NCBI RefSeq assembly: GCF_900129375.1
Contig: NZ_FQVN01000006.1
Location: 186,001 to 250,000, forward strand
DNA: 64,000 nucleotides
Reading direction: 5' to 3'
Source: Streptoalloteichus hindustanus
GTDB lineage: Bacteria > Actinomycetota > Actinomycetes > Mycobacteriales > Pseudonocardiaceae
This document shows positions 9,177 to 20,446 of this stretch, in pieces. Below the pieces are notes generated by a model, which searched no databases, was not told the DNA's origin, and saw only the letters and a list, made by a program, of their open reading frames with translations. The stretch's first letter is position 1; the number at the start of each line of letters is the position of its first letter. Position numbers and translations under genes: made by a program.

Positions 9177-9662
9177 TCAGAGGCTGACCTGGATGCGGTA
9201 CCGCTCCTTTGGGGTGTGGATGTCCCAGGCCTGGAGGTAGCCGCGGGCGTTGCGGTAGGCCCCGGTGCCGCCGGTGATGGCCATCTGCATCGGGGAGGTG
9301 CCGTCGTCCCACAGGCCCTGCGCGGTGAGCTGGCCCTCCGCCAGGCGGATCGTCAGCACGCAGTTCGAGATGGATCGCGGCCCGTCGACGTGGGTGACGA
9401 CGCAGGTGCCGCCGTCCTCGCCGACCTCCCGGCCGTCCCGGACCATCTTGTCCGAGTACACGGTCATGTCGCCGAGGCTCTTGCCCGGCTGGCCGATGTC
9501 GTGGGCGGCGAACTGGTCGTTGGCGACGTGGAGGTCCAGCGTCACCGCGCGGCCGGCCGCCTCGGTCTCCGCGGCCGCCGGACCGCCGAGGGTCGACAGC
9601 CCGGCCCCGGCGAGCACCCCGGTCAGCGCGACCGCGCCGGCGATGGCGAGCGTCCTGTTCAT
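9177..9662 (-). CDS. Secreted allene oxide cyclase barrel-like protein
   Basis: 161 residues. Residues 1-31 form a Sec signal peptide (MNRTLAIAGAVALTGVLAGAG, then an Ala-rich cleavage area near GPAAAETEA). The mature part has alternating beta strands with VYSDKMVRDGREVGEDGGTCVVTH, NCVLTIRLAEGQLTAQGLWDDG and ITGGTGAYRNARGYLQA. The GGTGAYRNARG block is the hallmark of the allene oxide cyclase/dirigent-like barrel found in many secreted actinobacterial proteins. No catalytic role is established for these homologues. An active enzyme, a lipocalin-like binder or a cell-envelope factor are all possible. Confidence 0.75.
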   Translation of the reverse strand: MNRTLAIAGAVALTGVLAGAGLSTLGGPAAAETEAAGRAVTLDLHVANDQFAAHDIGQPGKSLGDMTVYSDKMVRDGREVGEDGGTCVVTHVDGPRSISNCVLTIRLAEGQLTAQGLWDDGTSPMQMAITGGTGAYRNARGYLQAWDIHTPKERYRIQVSL

Positions 9663-10109
9663 TCTCCTCGCTCCCTTCGAAGTCGGAACGAAAACGATCT
9701 TCGAAGCTCCATCGCGCTGGAGGTCAAGGGAACGGGGAGTTGAACGATCTCACAGCTACACCTCGGTCGGAGAACGTGCGACGATGGCGGGTTTCGCCTG
9801 CGCGACAAGGATTTCTCCGGGAGGTTCGAGTGGACGAGCGGGTTTCGGCATCGGTTGGCGAAAGATGCCACAACACTGTCCACAATGGACGCCCGAGTCG
9901 ATTCCGAAATCTGTTCGGGATTTCGTCGGCCATTCCCGTGACGCCGTCGCGGCCGGACGGTCGAGTCGGGACCACCGCGGCCGACCCGACGGCGGCGGTG
10001 CCCGGCGCCGGGTCGACGGGCGGTCCGGGGCGGTCCGGGCTGCCGGGGACCCCGGCGCGCCGCGCCTCCGGCCCCGCCCGGTCACCCGAGATCATCACCG
10101 AGCGTCGGA
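9663..10109. other. Intergenic region with no recognisable gene
   Basis: About 450 bases between the divergent AOC-like gene and methyltransferase gene. It is less GC-rich near 9680-9900 than its surroundings and carries one copy of the GTCCnnnnTGGAC motif at 9878-9890. Open frames here show no homology or ribosome sites. Confidence 0.5.
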
Positions 10110-10138
10110 TTGGCTGCCACGCTGGCTCGCCCTAGTGT
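10110..10138 (+). promoter_or_regulatory. Promoter of the methyltransferase gene, probably leaderless
   Basis: TTGGCT at 10110-10115 and TAGTGT at 10133-10138 have a 17-base spacer. The ATG at 10147 is 8 bases after the -10, so transcription would start at or next to the start codon. Confidence 0.55.
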
Positions 10139-10146
10139 CGGAGGGC

Positions 10147-10968
10147 ATGGCGGACGAGGTGCACCCGGACCCGGATCTCCTGCGGTACTACGGCCAGGGC
10201 GCGGAGGCGGACCGCCTCCGCAGCGGCAGCGGCCTGCTGGAGCTGCTCCGCACACAGGACCTGCTCCGGCGGTTCCTGCCCCCGCCACCCGCGAAGGTGC
10301 TCGACCTCGGCGGGGCGACCGGCGTCCACGCCGAGTGGCTGGTGACGGACGGCTACCGGGTCGACCTCGTGGACGCGGTGCCGGCGCACGTCGAGCAGGC
10401 CGCGACGCTGCCCGGGGTGCGGGCGAGGGTCGGCGACGCCAGGGCCCTGGAGGAGGCCGACTCCTCCTACGACGCGGTGCTCATGCTCGGCCCGCTCTAC
10501 CACCTGGTCCGGCGCGAGGACCGGCTCCGCGCCTGGCGGGAGGCGACCCGCGTGGTGCGCCCCGGCGGTCTCGTCGCGGCCGCGACGGTCAGCCGCTTCG
10601 CCTCGCTGCACGACGGGTTCCGGAGCGGGCTGCTCACCAACGGGGACTTCCGCGAGATGGTGGCCAGGGATCTCGCCGACGGCCGGCACCGGCCGCCGCC
10701 GGGCAAGCCGTGGAGCTGGTTCACCAACACCTACTTCCACCTGCCCGAGGAGGCCGCCGCCGAGGCGAGGGCGGTGGGCCTGGAGTCCCCGACGGTCCTC
10801 GGCGTGGAGTGCTCCGCGTGGTTGCTGGCCGAGGAGGAGATCGACGAGTGGCTGGCCGACCCGGACCGGCGGGGGCGGCTGCTGTGGGGACTGCGGCGGA
10901 TCGAGCGGGAACCCTCGCTCCTCGGGGTGTCCGCCCACCTGCTCACCCTTGCCAACCGCTCGCTCTGA
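10147..10968 (+). CDS. Class I SAM-dependent methyltransferase
   Basis: 273 residues with the Rossmann motif I VLDLGGATGVHAEWL, the acidic strand-2 end VDLVDAVPAHV, motif II-like VGDARALEEADSSYDAVLMLGPLYHL and the post-motif VVRPGGLVAAATVSR. GPLYHL is typical of the UbiE/small-molecule branch. The substrate is unknown and the gene is alone, facing the chitinases across a strong shared terminator. The ATG fits the leaderless promoter just upstream. Confidence 0.85.
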   Translation: MADEVHPDPDLLRYYGQGAEADRLRSGSGLLELLRTQDLLRRFLPPPPAKVLDLGGATGVHAEWLVTDGYRVDLVDAVPAHVEQAATLPGVRARVGDARALEEADSSYDAVLMLGPLYHLVRREDRLRAWREATRVVRPGGLVAAATVSRFASLHDGFRSGLLTNGDFREMVARDLADGRHRPPPGKPWSWFTNTYFHLPEEAAAEARAVGLESPTVLGVECSAWLLAEEEIDEWLADPDRRGRLLWGLRRIEREPSLLGVSAHLLTLANRSL

Positions 10969-11015
10969 GCGCTAACGCCAGCCGATTTCTTTTCGTTGGC
11001 GGGCAACGAAAGCGT

Positions 11016-11057
11016 CCGCCGTGCCCGTGGGGAGAGGACTCCCCACGGGCACGGCGG
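11016..11057. terminator. Strong bidirectional terminator between methyltransferase and chitinase genes
   Basis: A 19-base arm (11016-11034) is the exact reverse complement of 11039-11057, with a 4-base loop. It lies 14 bases from the stop codon of the minus-strand chitinase. A second, shorter hairpin (TTCGTTG/CAACGAA) lies at about 10991-11009. Confidence 0.85.
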
Positions 11058-11070
11058 GGATTCGGGCTCG

Positions 11071-12072
11071 TCAGCCCGCGTAGGACTTGAAGATGTTGGT
11101 GAACTCGTAGTCGGACTGGCGGATTCCGCTGCAGGTGGGGGAGACGCCGCCGCCGGAACAGCGGCCGTTGTCCCGGCCCACCGACCAGAAGCCGATGAAG
11201 CCGATGCGGTTGGCCTGGGCGAAGGACAGCACCTTGCGGGCGTGGGCCTGCGTGGTGGTCATGCCGGTGTCGTTCCGGCCGATCATCGGGGTGACGCCCA
11301 GCTTCGCCTTCAGCTCCGCGTCGGACTTGCCCGGCCAGACCTCCTTCATCTGGCGCAGGGTGGCGTTGGCGGCGGAGACCATCGCGTCGCCCCAGTCGCC
11401 GCTGTAGCCGAAGTTCATCAGCATCGGGTTGACCAGGACGTCGACCTTGTGCCGCGCCGCGCTGTGCAGGATCTGCAGCGAGAACGGGTCCACGCCGTAG
11501 TCCTGGCCCTGCACGCGGAGGGTGTAGCTGACCGAGGTCCCCCGCTCCCGCTGGACGGTGGCCAGGGCCTGGTTCACCGTGTCCGCCGGGATGGACGCCT
11601 CCACGTCGACGTCCAGGTGGTTGCTGCCGGTCGCGTCGAGCACCTTCCGGTAGGCCCCGGCCAGGGCGCTCGCGCTGCCGCAGACGTGCTCCAGGTACGG
11701 GCCGAGCGCGCCGCCGGTGGCGATCACGACGTCACCGCCCATCGCCTTGAGCTCCCTGATCTGGTTGATGATCCGGGGCTCGTTGAGGTCGATGATCCCG
11801 CCCCACTTGGGGTCGCAGCCGGTGCTGCTGCCCAGCGCGAAGGCCAGGGTGAAGTACTTCTGGCCGGTGGCGCGGGCGACCTCGGTCAGGGTCGGCTTCT
11901 CCATCGTGATGTCGATGTAGGGCGCGACCTTCGGCATGGCCGCCCTCGTCCCTGGCCCGTCCGCGCTCGCCGTCGCGGCGCCGGCGACGCCGGGGCCGGA
12001 CAGCAACGCGGCCAGGCACAGGGACACGGCGCCGGTGACGAGCGCGGCGATCCTGGACTTCCGGTTCCTCAT
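11071..12072 (-). CDS. Secreted GH18 chitinase-like glycoside hydrolase, single domain
   Basis: 333 residues. A signal peptide covers roughly residues 1-32 (basic start, then ALVTGAVSLCLAALLSGPGVAGA). The mature part is a GH18 TIM barrel: YFTLAFALGSSTGCDPKWGG, GGDVVIATGG (the SxGG strand, here ATGG), and the catalytic strand HLDVDVEA, where the last Glu is the acid/base. Canonical enzymes have DGxDxDxE, so the first Asp is replaced here, which may lower activity. It has no carbohydrate-binding module. It lies 10 bases downstream of the CBM-bearing chitinase and is probably cotranscribed with it. Confidence 0.85.
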   Translation of the reverse strand: MRNRKSRIAALVTGAVSLCLAALLSGPGVAGAATASADGPGTRAAMPKVAPYIDITMEKPTLTEVARATGQKYFTLAFALGSSTGCDPKWGGIIDLNEPRIINQIRELKAMGGDVVIATGGALGPYLEHVCGSASALAGAYRKVLDATGSNHLDVDVEASIPADTVNQALATVQRERGTSVSYTLRVQGQDYGVDPFSLQILHSAARHKVDVLVNPMLMNFGYSGDWGDAMVSAANATLRQMKEVWPGKSDAELKAKLGVTPMIGRNDTGMTTTQAHARKVLSFAQANRIGFIGFWSVGRDNGRCSGGGVSPTCSGIRQSDYEFTNIFKSYAG

Positions 12073-12082
12073 GACGTCCTCC

Positions 12083-13432
12083 TCACCGGTACTGGGCGAC
12101 GATCTTCGTGAAGTCGTACGGCTGCTGGGTCACGCCGCTGCAGTCGTCCCGCGAGCCGGAGCCCCCGCCCGAGCACTGCCGGTCGCGGTTGACCGCCCAG
12201 AAGGTGAAGCGCCCCAACTGCTTCTGCCGCGCGTAGGCCAGCATGTCCTGGAAGTCGGACTGGTAGCCGAACTCGCCGGTGTCCGTCCGGCCGTTCATCG
12301 ACGAGATGCCCTGCATCCGGTAGATCTCGGCGTCGGACTTGCCCGGGTAGTGCGCCTTGAGCTGCCGGTGCAACGCCTCCATCGAGTTGATGGTGGCCTG
12401 GCCCAGGTCGCTCGCGCCGAAGTTGAACGGCATCAGCGTCCACGCGTCGATCGGCACGCCGACCTCCACGGCCTTCTTCACCAGGTCGTTGCCCCACCGG
12501 TTGAGGCCGCTCTGCAGCGCCGGGATCGTCACGTAGACCTTGATGCCCGGGTTCTTCTGCCGGATGATCCGCAGCGCCCGCATGATGCGGTCCTGCGCCG
12601 CCGAGTTCTCGAACTCGGTGTTCTCGATGTCGAGGTCGATCGCCTTGAGCGAGTACTTGTCGATGACCTGCTGGTAGGCGTTGGCCAGCGACTGGGCGTC
12701 GGTGCAGACCTCGCCCAGCTTGCTGCCGCTCCAGCCGCCGACGGAGGGCATGACGTCGCCGCCGGCCGCGCGGACCTGCTTGATCAGGTCGGCCCACCGG
12801 GTGTCGGTGGCGACGGGCTGCCGGCCGTCCCACGCGGGAGTGCAGCCGCCCCCGGCGAGGATGAACGCCAGCGTGAACGTCCGGACGCCGGTCGCGCTCA
12901 TCACCTCGGTGATCGGCTGCGGCCTTCCCCAGCCGTAGTAGTAGTACGGCGCGGCCGCGTAGCTGTTCGGGCCGGGCCCGGGGTCGTGCGAGGTCGTCGT
13001 GGTGGGCGTGGTCGTGGTGGTGGGCGTGCCACCGCCGCCGCAGGGCTGGCCGTTGAGCTTGCAGTTGACGGGCGCGCCGGGGCCGGTGCCGTTGAAGCCG
13101 AAGGACGTGCTGCCGCCGGCCTTCACGACCCGGTTGTAGTCGCGGGGCGTGAACGTGTAGTGGTCGCCGCTGCGGTTCATCGAGGCGTCCCACGCGCTGG
13201 TGACGCCGGTGCCGGACGGCAGGTCGAACTCCAGGGTCCAACCGTCCAAAGTGGACGATCCGGCCGAGACGGTGTACTGGCCGGTGAAACCGCCCTCCCA
13301 CGACGACGCCTTGGCGAAGGTGGCGGTGGGACCGTTGTCCGCGCCGGCGGAGACGCCGGCCAGGAGTAGGGCGGTGACGGGGAGGAGGGCGGCGGCCGCG
13401 ACGGCCGCCCACCGGTGTCTGCCGAAGCTCAT
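12083..13432 (-). CDS. Secreted chitinase: CBM2-like module plus GH18 domain
   Basis: 449 residues starting at the ATG at 13432, with GGAGAC as ribosome site. Domain order: signal peptide (about 1-33), a cellulose/chitin-binding CBM2-like domain (about 35-130, with WEGGFTGQYTV, WTLEFDLPSG and FGFNGTG), a Thr-rich linker (TPTTTTTPTTTTS), then the GH18 barrel. The catalytic strand is KAIDLDIENTE, matching DxDxE with the acid Glu, and VGGW marks the SxGG strand. It hydrolyses chitin outside the cell. The upstream region holds two DasR-like boxes. Confidence 0.9.
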   Translation of the reverse strand: MSFGRHRWAAVAAAALLPVTALLLAGVSAGADNGPTATFAKASSWEGGFTGQYTVSAGSSTLDGWTLEFDLPSGTGVTSAWDASMNRSGDHYTFTPRDYNRVVKAGGSTSFGFNGTGPGAPVNCKLNGQPCGGGGTPTTTTTPTTTTSHDPGPGPNSYAAAPYYYYGWGRPQPITEVMSATGVRTFTLAFILAGGGCTPAWDGRQPVATDTRWADLIKQVRAAGGDVMPSVGGWSGSKLGEVCTDAQSLANAYQQVIDKYSLKAIDLDIENTEFENSAAQDRIMRALRIIRQKNPGIKVYVTIPALQSGLNRWGNDLVKKAVEVGVPIDAWTLMPFNFGASDLGQATINSMEALHRQLKAHYPGKSDAEIYRMQGISSMNGRTDTGEFGYQSDFQDMLAYARQKQLGRFTFWAVNRDRQCSGGGSGSRDDCSGVTQQPYDFTKIVAQYR

Positions 13433-13689
13433 TGTTGTCTCCACAGGTGTTCGCAGGGGGTGCGGAGAGCGGGACGACCACCGGTGAGGTGGTCGGGGAT
13501 GCCGGGCTCCGAGGCCCGGCCGGAGGATCGCGCCGCCTTTCTCGCTCGCGTGGAGGCCGGGCGCGGGACGCGGTCGGTGTCGTCGCGTCCCGCGCCCGAG
13601 GCCTGTCGTCCGGAGGACGACGTCGGGGAGGCGGCGGGGCCGGTGACCGGGGTGTGGGTTGCCGGTCACCGGCTGCCACGACGGTATGT

Positions 13690-13721
13690 GGCCTGGACCA
13701 CCCCGTCAATGGGTCTAGACC
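13690..13721. promoter_or_regulatory. Pair of DasR-like (dre) boxes upstream of the chitinase operon
   Basis: GGTCTAGACC at 13712-13721 is the palindromic core of the dre element bound by the GntR regulator DasR, which controls chitin and N-acetylglucosamine use in Streptomyces. GGCCTGGACC at 13690-13699 is a second, weaker copy whose start is 22 bases away, about two helical turns. Paired direct repeats of this type are known in Streptomyces chitinase promoters. The site is about 260-290 bases from the chitinase start and 70-100 from the divergent MetE-like gene, so either or both could be controlled. Confidence 0.6.
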
Positions 13722-13789
13722 TTTTCTGTCCCCGGCGCCGGGGACGGGCGGGCCGGGACCGGCGGCGGCCGGGGTGGTAGGGATGGGGC

Positions 13790-14827
13790 GTGAGCAACAC
13801 ACCGTGGCCAGCCGGCACGGCGACCGGCATCGGCTCGCTGCCCGGCACCGACCCGCTGGAGGCCGCCCGCGTCGTCGTGGGCGAGCTCCCCGCGCTGCCG
13901 CACCTGCCCGAGCTGCCCGCCAGGGGCGTCGGCGCCGACATGATCGGCCGCACCGCCGGCCTGCTGGTGGACCTCGCGGTCGAGGTGATCCCCACCGGGT
14001 ACCGGGTCACCGCGCGCCCGGGAGCGGACCACCGCCGGGCCGTCGACCTGCTGCGGCGCGACCTCGACGCGTTCGACGAGGCGACGCAGGCCGCCGGCGC
14101 GCGGCCCGCCGTGGTCAAGACGCAGCTCGCCGGGCCGTGGACCCTCACCGCCGGGATCGAGCTGGTGCGCGGGCACCGCGTGCTCACCGACCACGGCGCG
14201 CTGCGCGAGTTCGCCGAGTCGCTGGCCGAGGGGCTGACCGCCCACGTGCGCGAGTTGGCCGCGCGCACCGGCGCCCAGGTCGTCGTGCAGCTCGACGAGC
14301 CCACGCTGCCCGCCGCCCTGGCCGGCGCCCTGTCGACCCCGTCCGGGTACGGCACCGTGCGTGCGGTCGAGGAGTCCACGGCCGTGACCGTCCTCGGTCA
14401 GGTCGTGGCGGCGGCGCGCGCCGCGACGGGCCAACCGGTGGTCGTCCACTGCTGCGCGCCCCGGCCCCCGCTGCGCCTGCTGCGCCGCGCGGGCGCGGAC
14501 GCCCTCGCGCTGGACGTCTCGCTGCTGCGCGGCGCTCCGCCGGCGGTGTGGGACGAGCTCGGTGAGGTGTGGGACGGCGGCGCAACGCTGTTCCTCGGGC
14601 TGCTGCCCGGCCTCGCCCCGGAGCGCGCTCCCGGCCTGCGGGAGGTCGCGCCGCCGGCGTTGGAGCTGGTGGACCGGCTCGGCTTCGCCCGCTCGTGGCT
14701 CGCCGACCGCGCCGTGGTCACGCCCAGTTGCGGCATGGCCGGCGCGACGGCCGACTGGACCCGGCGCGCGATGACGCTGGCCAGGGACCTCGGCCGGGCG
14801 TTCGTCGAGCCGCCGGAGTCCTGGTGA
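13790..14827 (+). CDS. Cobalamin-independent methionine synthase C-terminal domain-like protein
   Basis: 345 residues, matching only the catalytic half of MetE. Zinc ligands can be seen as HCC in VVVHCCAPRP and the Cys of TPSCGMAG near the C terminus, and the start TGIGSLPGTDPLEA is typical of the group. The N-terminal MetE half is absent. Such short proteins sit next to ligA in mycobacteria and relatives. They may transfer methyl groups from an unknown donor to homocysteine; this is inference. The GTG start is preceded by a purine-rich GGATGGGG stretch. Its stop overlaps the next gene by four bases. Confidence 0.8.
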   Translation: MSNTPWPAGTATGIGSLPGTDPLEAARVVVGELPALPHLPELPARGVGADMIGRTAGLLVDLAVEVIPTGYRVTARPGADHRRAVDLLRRDLDAFDEATQAAGARPAVVKTQLAGPWTLTAGIELVRGHRVLTDHGALREFAESLAEGLTAHVRELAARTGAQVVVQLDEPTLPAALAGALSTPSGYGTVRAVEESTAVTVLGQVVAAARAATGQPVVVHCCAPRPPLRLLRRAGADALALDVSLLRGAPPAVWDELGEVWDGGATLFLGLLPGLAPERAPGLREVAPPALELVDRLGFARSWLADRAVVTPSCGMAGATADWTRRAMTLARDLGRAFVEPPESW

Positions 14828-15297
14828 CCGCGCGGTTCGAGCTGACGACCCGGGTGCCGGCGCCGGTCGAGGCCGTCTTCGACGCCTCCCTCGACGTCGA
14901 CGTCCACCTCGGCTCGATGCGGCGGTCCGGCGAGCGGGTCGTCGGCGGGGTCCGAAGTGGACGGATGGGGCTCGCCGACACGGTCACGTGGCAGGCGCGG
15001 CACTTCGGCGTGCCGTGGCGGATGACCTCGGTCATCAGCGCCTGCGACCGACCGCACCGTTTCGTCGACGAGCAGGTGCGCGGCCCGTTCCGGCGGTGGT
15101 GGCACGAGCACGTCTTCGAGGTCGACCCGGACGATCCCACGCGCACGACGATGCGGGACGCGGTCGAGTTCGCCGCGCCGGCCGGGCCGCTCGGCCGCCT
15201 GGTCGCGGCGGCCGGGCTCCGGCGCTACCTGGAGCGCCTGATCGTCGCGCGGAACGCGCACATCGTCGAGGTGCTGGCCGGCGCGCGGCCCCAGTGA
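14824..15297 (+). CDS. SRPBCC (START-like) family protein
   Basis: 157 residues beginning with a GTGA overlap to the MetE-like gene, so the two are probably cotranslated. The opening FELTTRVPAPVEAVFDASLDVDVH and the segment FVDEQVRGPFRRWWHEHVFE follow the SRPBCC/polyketide-cyclase pattern of cell-division inhibitor SULA-like and ligand-binding proteins. No catalytic residues are assigned in this subgroup. It ends 12 bases from the convergent transporter gene. Confidence 0.75.
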   Translation: MTARFELTTRVPAPVEAVFDASLDVDVHLGSMRRSGERVVGGVRSGRMGLADTVTWQARHFGVPWRMTSVISACDRPHRFVDEQVRGPFRRWWHEHVFEVDPDDPTRTTMRDAVEFAAPAGPLGRLVAAAGLRRYLERLIVARNAHIVEVLAGARPQ

Positions 15298-15309
15298 TCA
15301 GAGGACTGA

Positions 15310-16356
15310 TCAGAGGACGAGGGTCAGCCCGGCCCAGGAGACGGCGACGACCAGGAGCGTCGAGAAGAGGCCCAGCAGGAGGGCCTTCGGCCCGGTGCGG
15401 ACCAGGGCGGCGATCCGCACCGCGCTGCCGAGCCCGAACAACGCGCCGGCCAGCAGGAGCGTGGTGACGAACTTCGTCCCGTCCAGCACCGCGGCGGGCA
15501 ACACGTCGACGCTGCGCAGCACCACCATCGCCAGGAACCCGAGCACGAACAGCGGGACCAGCGGCGGCCGCTTCCCCTCGGCGGCGGGCCGCCGCCGGCG
15601 CTCCGCGACGCTGATCGCCGCCACCAGGGGCGCGAGCAGCACCACCCGGCTCAGCTTCACCACCACGGCCGTGGCCACCGCGGCCGCGCCGGCCGGGGAG
15701 GCCGCGGCGACGACCTGCGCCACCTCGTGCACGCTCGCGCCCGCCCAGCGGCCGAAGTCCTCGCCGCCGAGGCCGGCCGGGCCGGCGAGCAGCGGCAGCG
15801 CCGCGATCGCCAGGCTGCCGTAGAGGGTGACCAGCGCCACCGCCGTCGCGACGTCCTCCTCGTCCCGCTCGACCACGCCCTCCACGGCGGCGACGGCCGA
15901 GGCGCCGCAGATCGAGAACCCGGTGCCGACCAGCACCGACAGGCCGCGGGGCAGGCCCATCACCCGGCCGAGGGCCACGGTGCCCACGAACGTGACGGCC
16001 ACGGTCGCGAGCACCACGAGCAGCGTGCCGGCGCCCAGGCCCAGCACCTGGGGCACGGCGAGCTGGAGGCCGAGCAGGACCACGCCGGCCCGCAGCAGGC
16101 GGCGGGTCGCCCAGGTGAGCCCAGGGCGGGCGGCGGTCGGCAGCACCGGCAGGTTGCCGGCCAGGACGCCGAGCACCACCGCGATGGTCAGCGCGCTGAC
16201 CGCCGGGAGCGCCTGGTTGGCCAGCACCGCCACCGCGACCGCCACGCCGACGGCCAGCAACCCCGGGAGGAGACGGCGGACCCGCCCGGTGGTGGTGGGC
16301 GGGGCGGCGGTGTCGGGCGCGGCGGGCACGGGCGGAACTGTCGGCACGGTGACCAC
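15310..16356 (-). CDS. YeiH/UPF0324 family putative sulfate exporter
   Basis: 348 residues with about ten membrane segments after a Pro/Thr-rich cytoplasmic start. The conserved block GTGFSICGASAVAA identifies the YeiH family (UPF0324), as do LLRAGVVLLGLQL and VKLSRVVLLAP. Transport of sulfite, sulfate or sulfonates has been proposed for relatives; the substrate is not shown here. It is divergent from a LysR-type regulator gene with 62 bases between them, the same pairing as YeiE/YeiH in enterobacteria, so that regulator probably controls it. Confidence 0.85.
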   Translation of the reverse strand: MVTVPTVPPVPAAPDTAAPPTTTGRVRRLLPGLLAVGVAVAVAVLANQALPAVSALTIAVVLGVLAGNLPVLPTAARPGLTWATRRLLRAGVVLLGLQLAVPQVLGLGAGTLLVVLATVAVTFVGTVALGRVMGLPRGLSVLVGTGFSICGASAVAAVEGVVERDEEDVATAVALVTLYGSLAIAALPLLAGPAGLGGEDFGRWAGASVHEVAQVVAAASPAGAAAVATAVVVKLSRVVLLAPLVAAISVAERRRRPAAEGKRPPLVPLFVLGFLAMVVLRSVDVLPAAVLDGTKFVTTLLLAGALFGLGSAVRIAALVRTGPKALLLGLFSTLLVVAVSWAGLTLVL

Positions 16357-16406
16357 GCTCCGTCACGGTTCCGTCCGTCGGTAGCCCGATCTTGGTGACG
16401 TGCTCA

Positions 16407-16412
16407 TAACCT
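16407..16412 (+). promoter_or_regulatory. -10 box of a leaderless LysR gene
   Basis: TAACCT lies six bases before the ATG at 16419, so the transcript would start at the start codon. No clear -35 is visible. The whole 62-base divergent region would also hold the LysR operator. Confidence 0.45.
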
Positions 16413-16418
16413 GAAGGC

Positions 16419-17321
16419 ATGAGCGGCCTGCCGGACCTGGAGTCACTGCGGCTGCTCGTGCTGGTCGGCGAGTGGGGCAGCCTCGGTCGGGCGGCCGCCG
16501 AACTGGGCGTCAGCCAGCCCGCCGCCAGCAAGCGCCTCTCCGCGCTGGAGCGACAGCTCCGCCTGGTGCTGGTCGACCGCACCCGGCGCGGGTCGCGGCT
16601 CACCCCGGCCGGCCAGGTGGTCTGCGACTGGGCCCGGCGCGTGCTCGACGAGGTGGACGGCCTGCTGACCGGGGCCGCCGCCCTGCGCGCCCACCGGGAC
16701 GCCGAGCTGCGGGTCGCGGCCAGCATGACCGTCGCCGAGCACCTGGCCCCCGGCTGGATCGGCGAGCTGCGGCGCGCCGAGCCCGCGCTCTACGTCGGGT
16801 TGCAGGTGACCAACTCGACCTCGGCCGTCGAGCTGGTCCGCGCCGGCGAGGTCGACATGGGGTTCGTCGAGTCGCCCTCCATCCCGTCCGACCTCGCCTA
16901 CCGGCGGGTGGCCGTCGACCGGCTCGCGGTCGTGGTCGCCCCCACCCACCCGTGGTCGCGCCGGCGGCGGCCGGTGCGGCCCGCCGAGCTGGCCGCCACC
17001 CCGCTGGTGGTGCGCGAGGCGGGCTCCGGGACGCGGGAGACCCTGGACCGCGCGCTGACGGCGGCGGACTGCGGACCCGCGCAACCGCTGCTCGAACTCG
17101 GCTCCACCACGGCGGTGCGCAGCGCGGTCGTCGCCGGCGCGGGGCCGGCGGTGCTCAGCGTGCTCGCCGTCGCCACCGACCTGTCCGAGGGACGGCTGGT
17201 CGAGGTCGGCGTGGAGGGCATCGACCTGCGGCGGGCGCTGTGCGCGGTGTGGCCGTCCGGCCGTCGGCTCGTGGGGCCCGCCGCCGCGCTGCTGGCGATC
17301 GCGGGCCGCGCGGGCCCCTGA
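16419..17321 (+). CDS. LysR family transcriptional regulator
   Basis: 300 residues. The N-terminal winged helix-turn-helix spans about residues 5-62 (LRLLVLVGEWGSLGRAAAEL, SQPAASKRLSALERQL), followed by a linker helix and a two-lobed effector domain. The neighbouring divergent YeiH-type gene is the likely target, by analogy to YeiE/YeiH. The effector might be a sulfur oxyanion, but nothing in the sequence proves this. Confidence 0.88.
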   Translation: MSGLPDLESLRLLVLVGEWGSLGRAAAELGVSQPAASKRLSALERQLRLVLVDRTRRGSRLTPAGQVVCDWARRVLDEVDGLLTGAAALRAHRDAELRVAASMTVAEHLAPGWIGELRRAEPALYVGLQVTNSTSAVELVRAGEVDMGFVESPSIPSDLAYRRVAVDRLAVVVAPTHPWSRRRRPVRPAELAATPLVVREAGSGTRETLDRALTAADCGPAQPLLELGSTTAVRSAVVAGAGPAVLSVLAVATDLSEGRLVEVGVEGIDLRRALCAVWPSGRRLVGPAAALLAIAGRAGP

Positions 17322-17453
17322 GCGCCGTCCCCTGAGCGCCGTCCCCGGTCGGGGGCGTCCTGGCCGGGGACCAGTCGATCGGGACGGGTCGGTCGGGGTC
17401 GGGTCGGCCGAACCCGGCGTGGCGCGGGTGCCGATGTCGGAGAATGGCTCCCC

Positions 17454-20355
<2,902 letters not shown>

Positions 20356-20446
20356 GCCGAACCGGGTAACTCGCCCGGCGTAATCCGGGGAGTAGGACGG
20401 GACCACGGGCCGTCCCCCGCGCCATGATCGGAAGGTCCCGGCACCT

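Noticed and set aside
9740-10135. 131-codon frame between the AOC-like and methyltransferase genes
   Set aside because: No similarity, no ribosome site and a Pro/Gly-rich translation; it overlaps the methyltransferase promoter.
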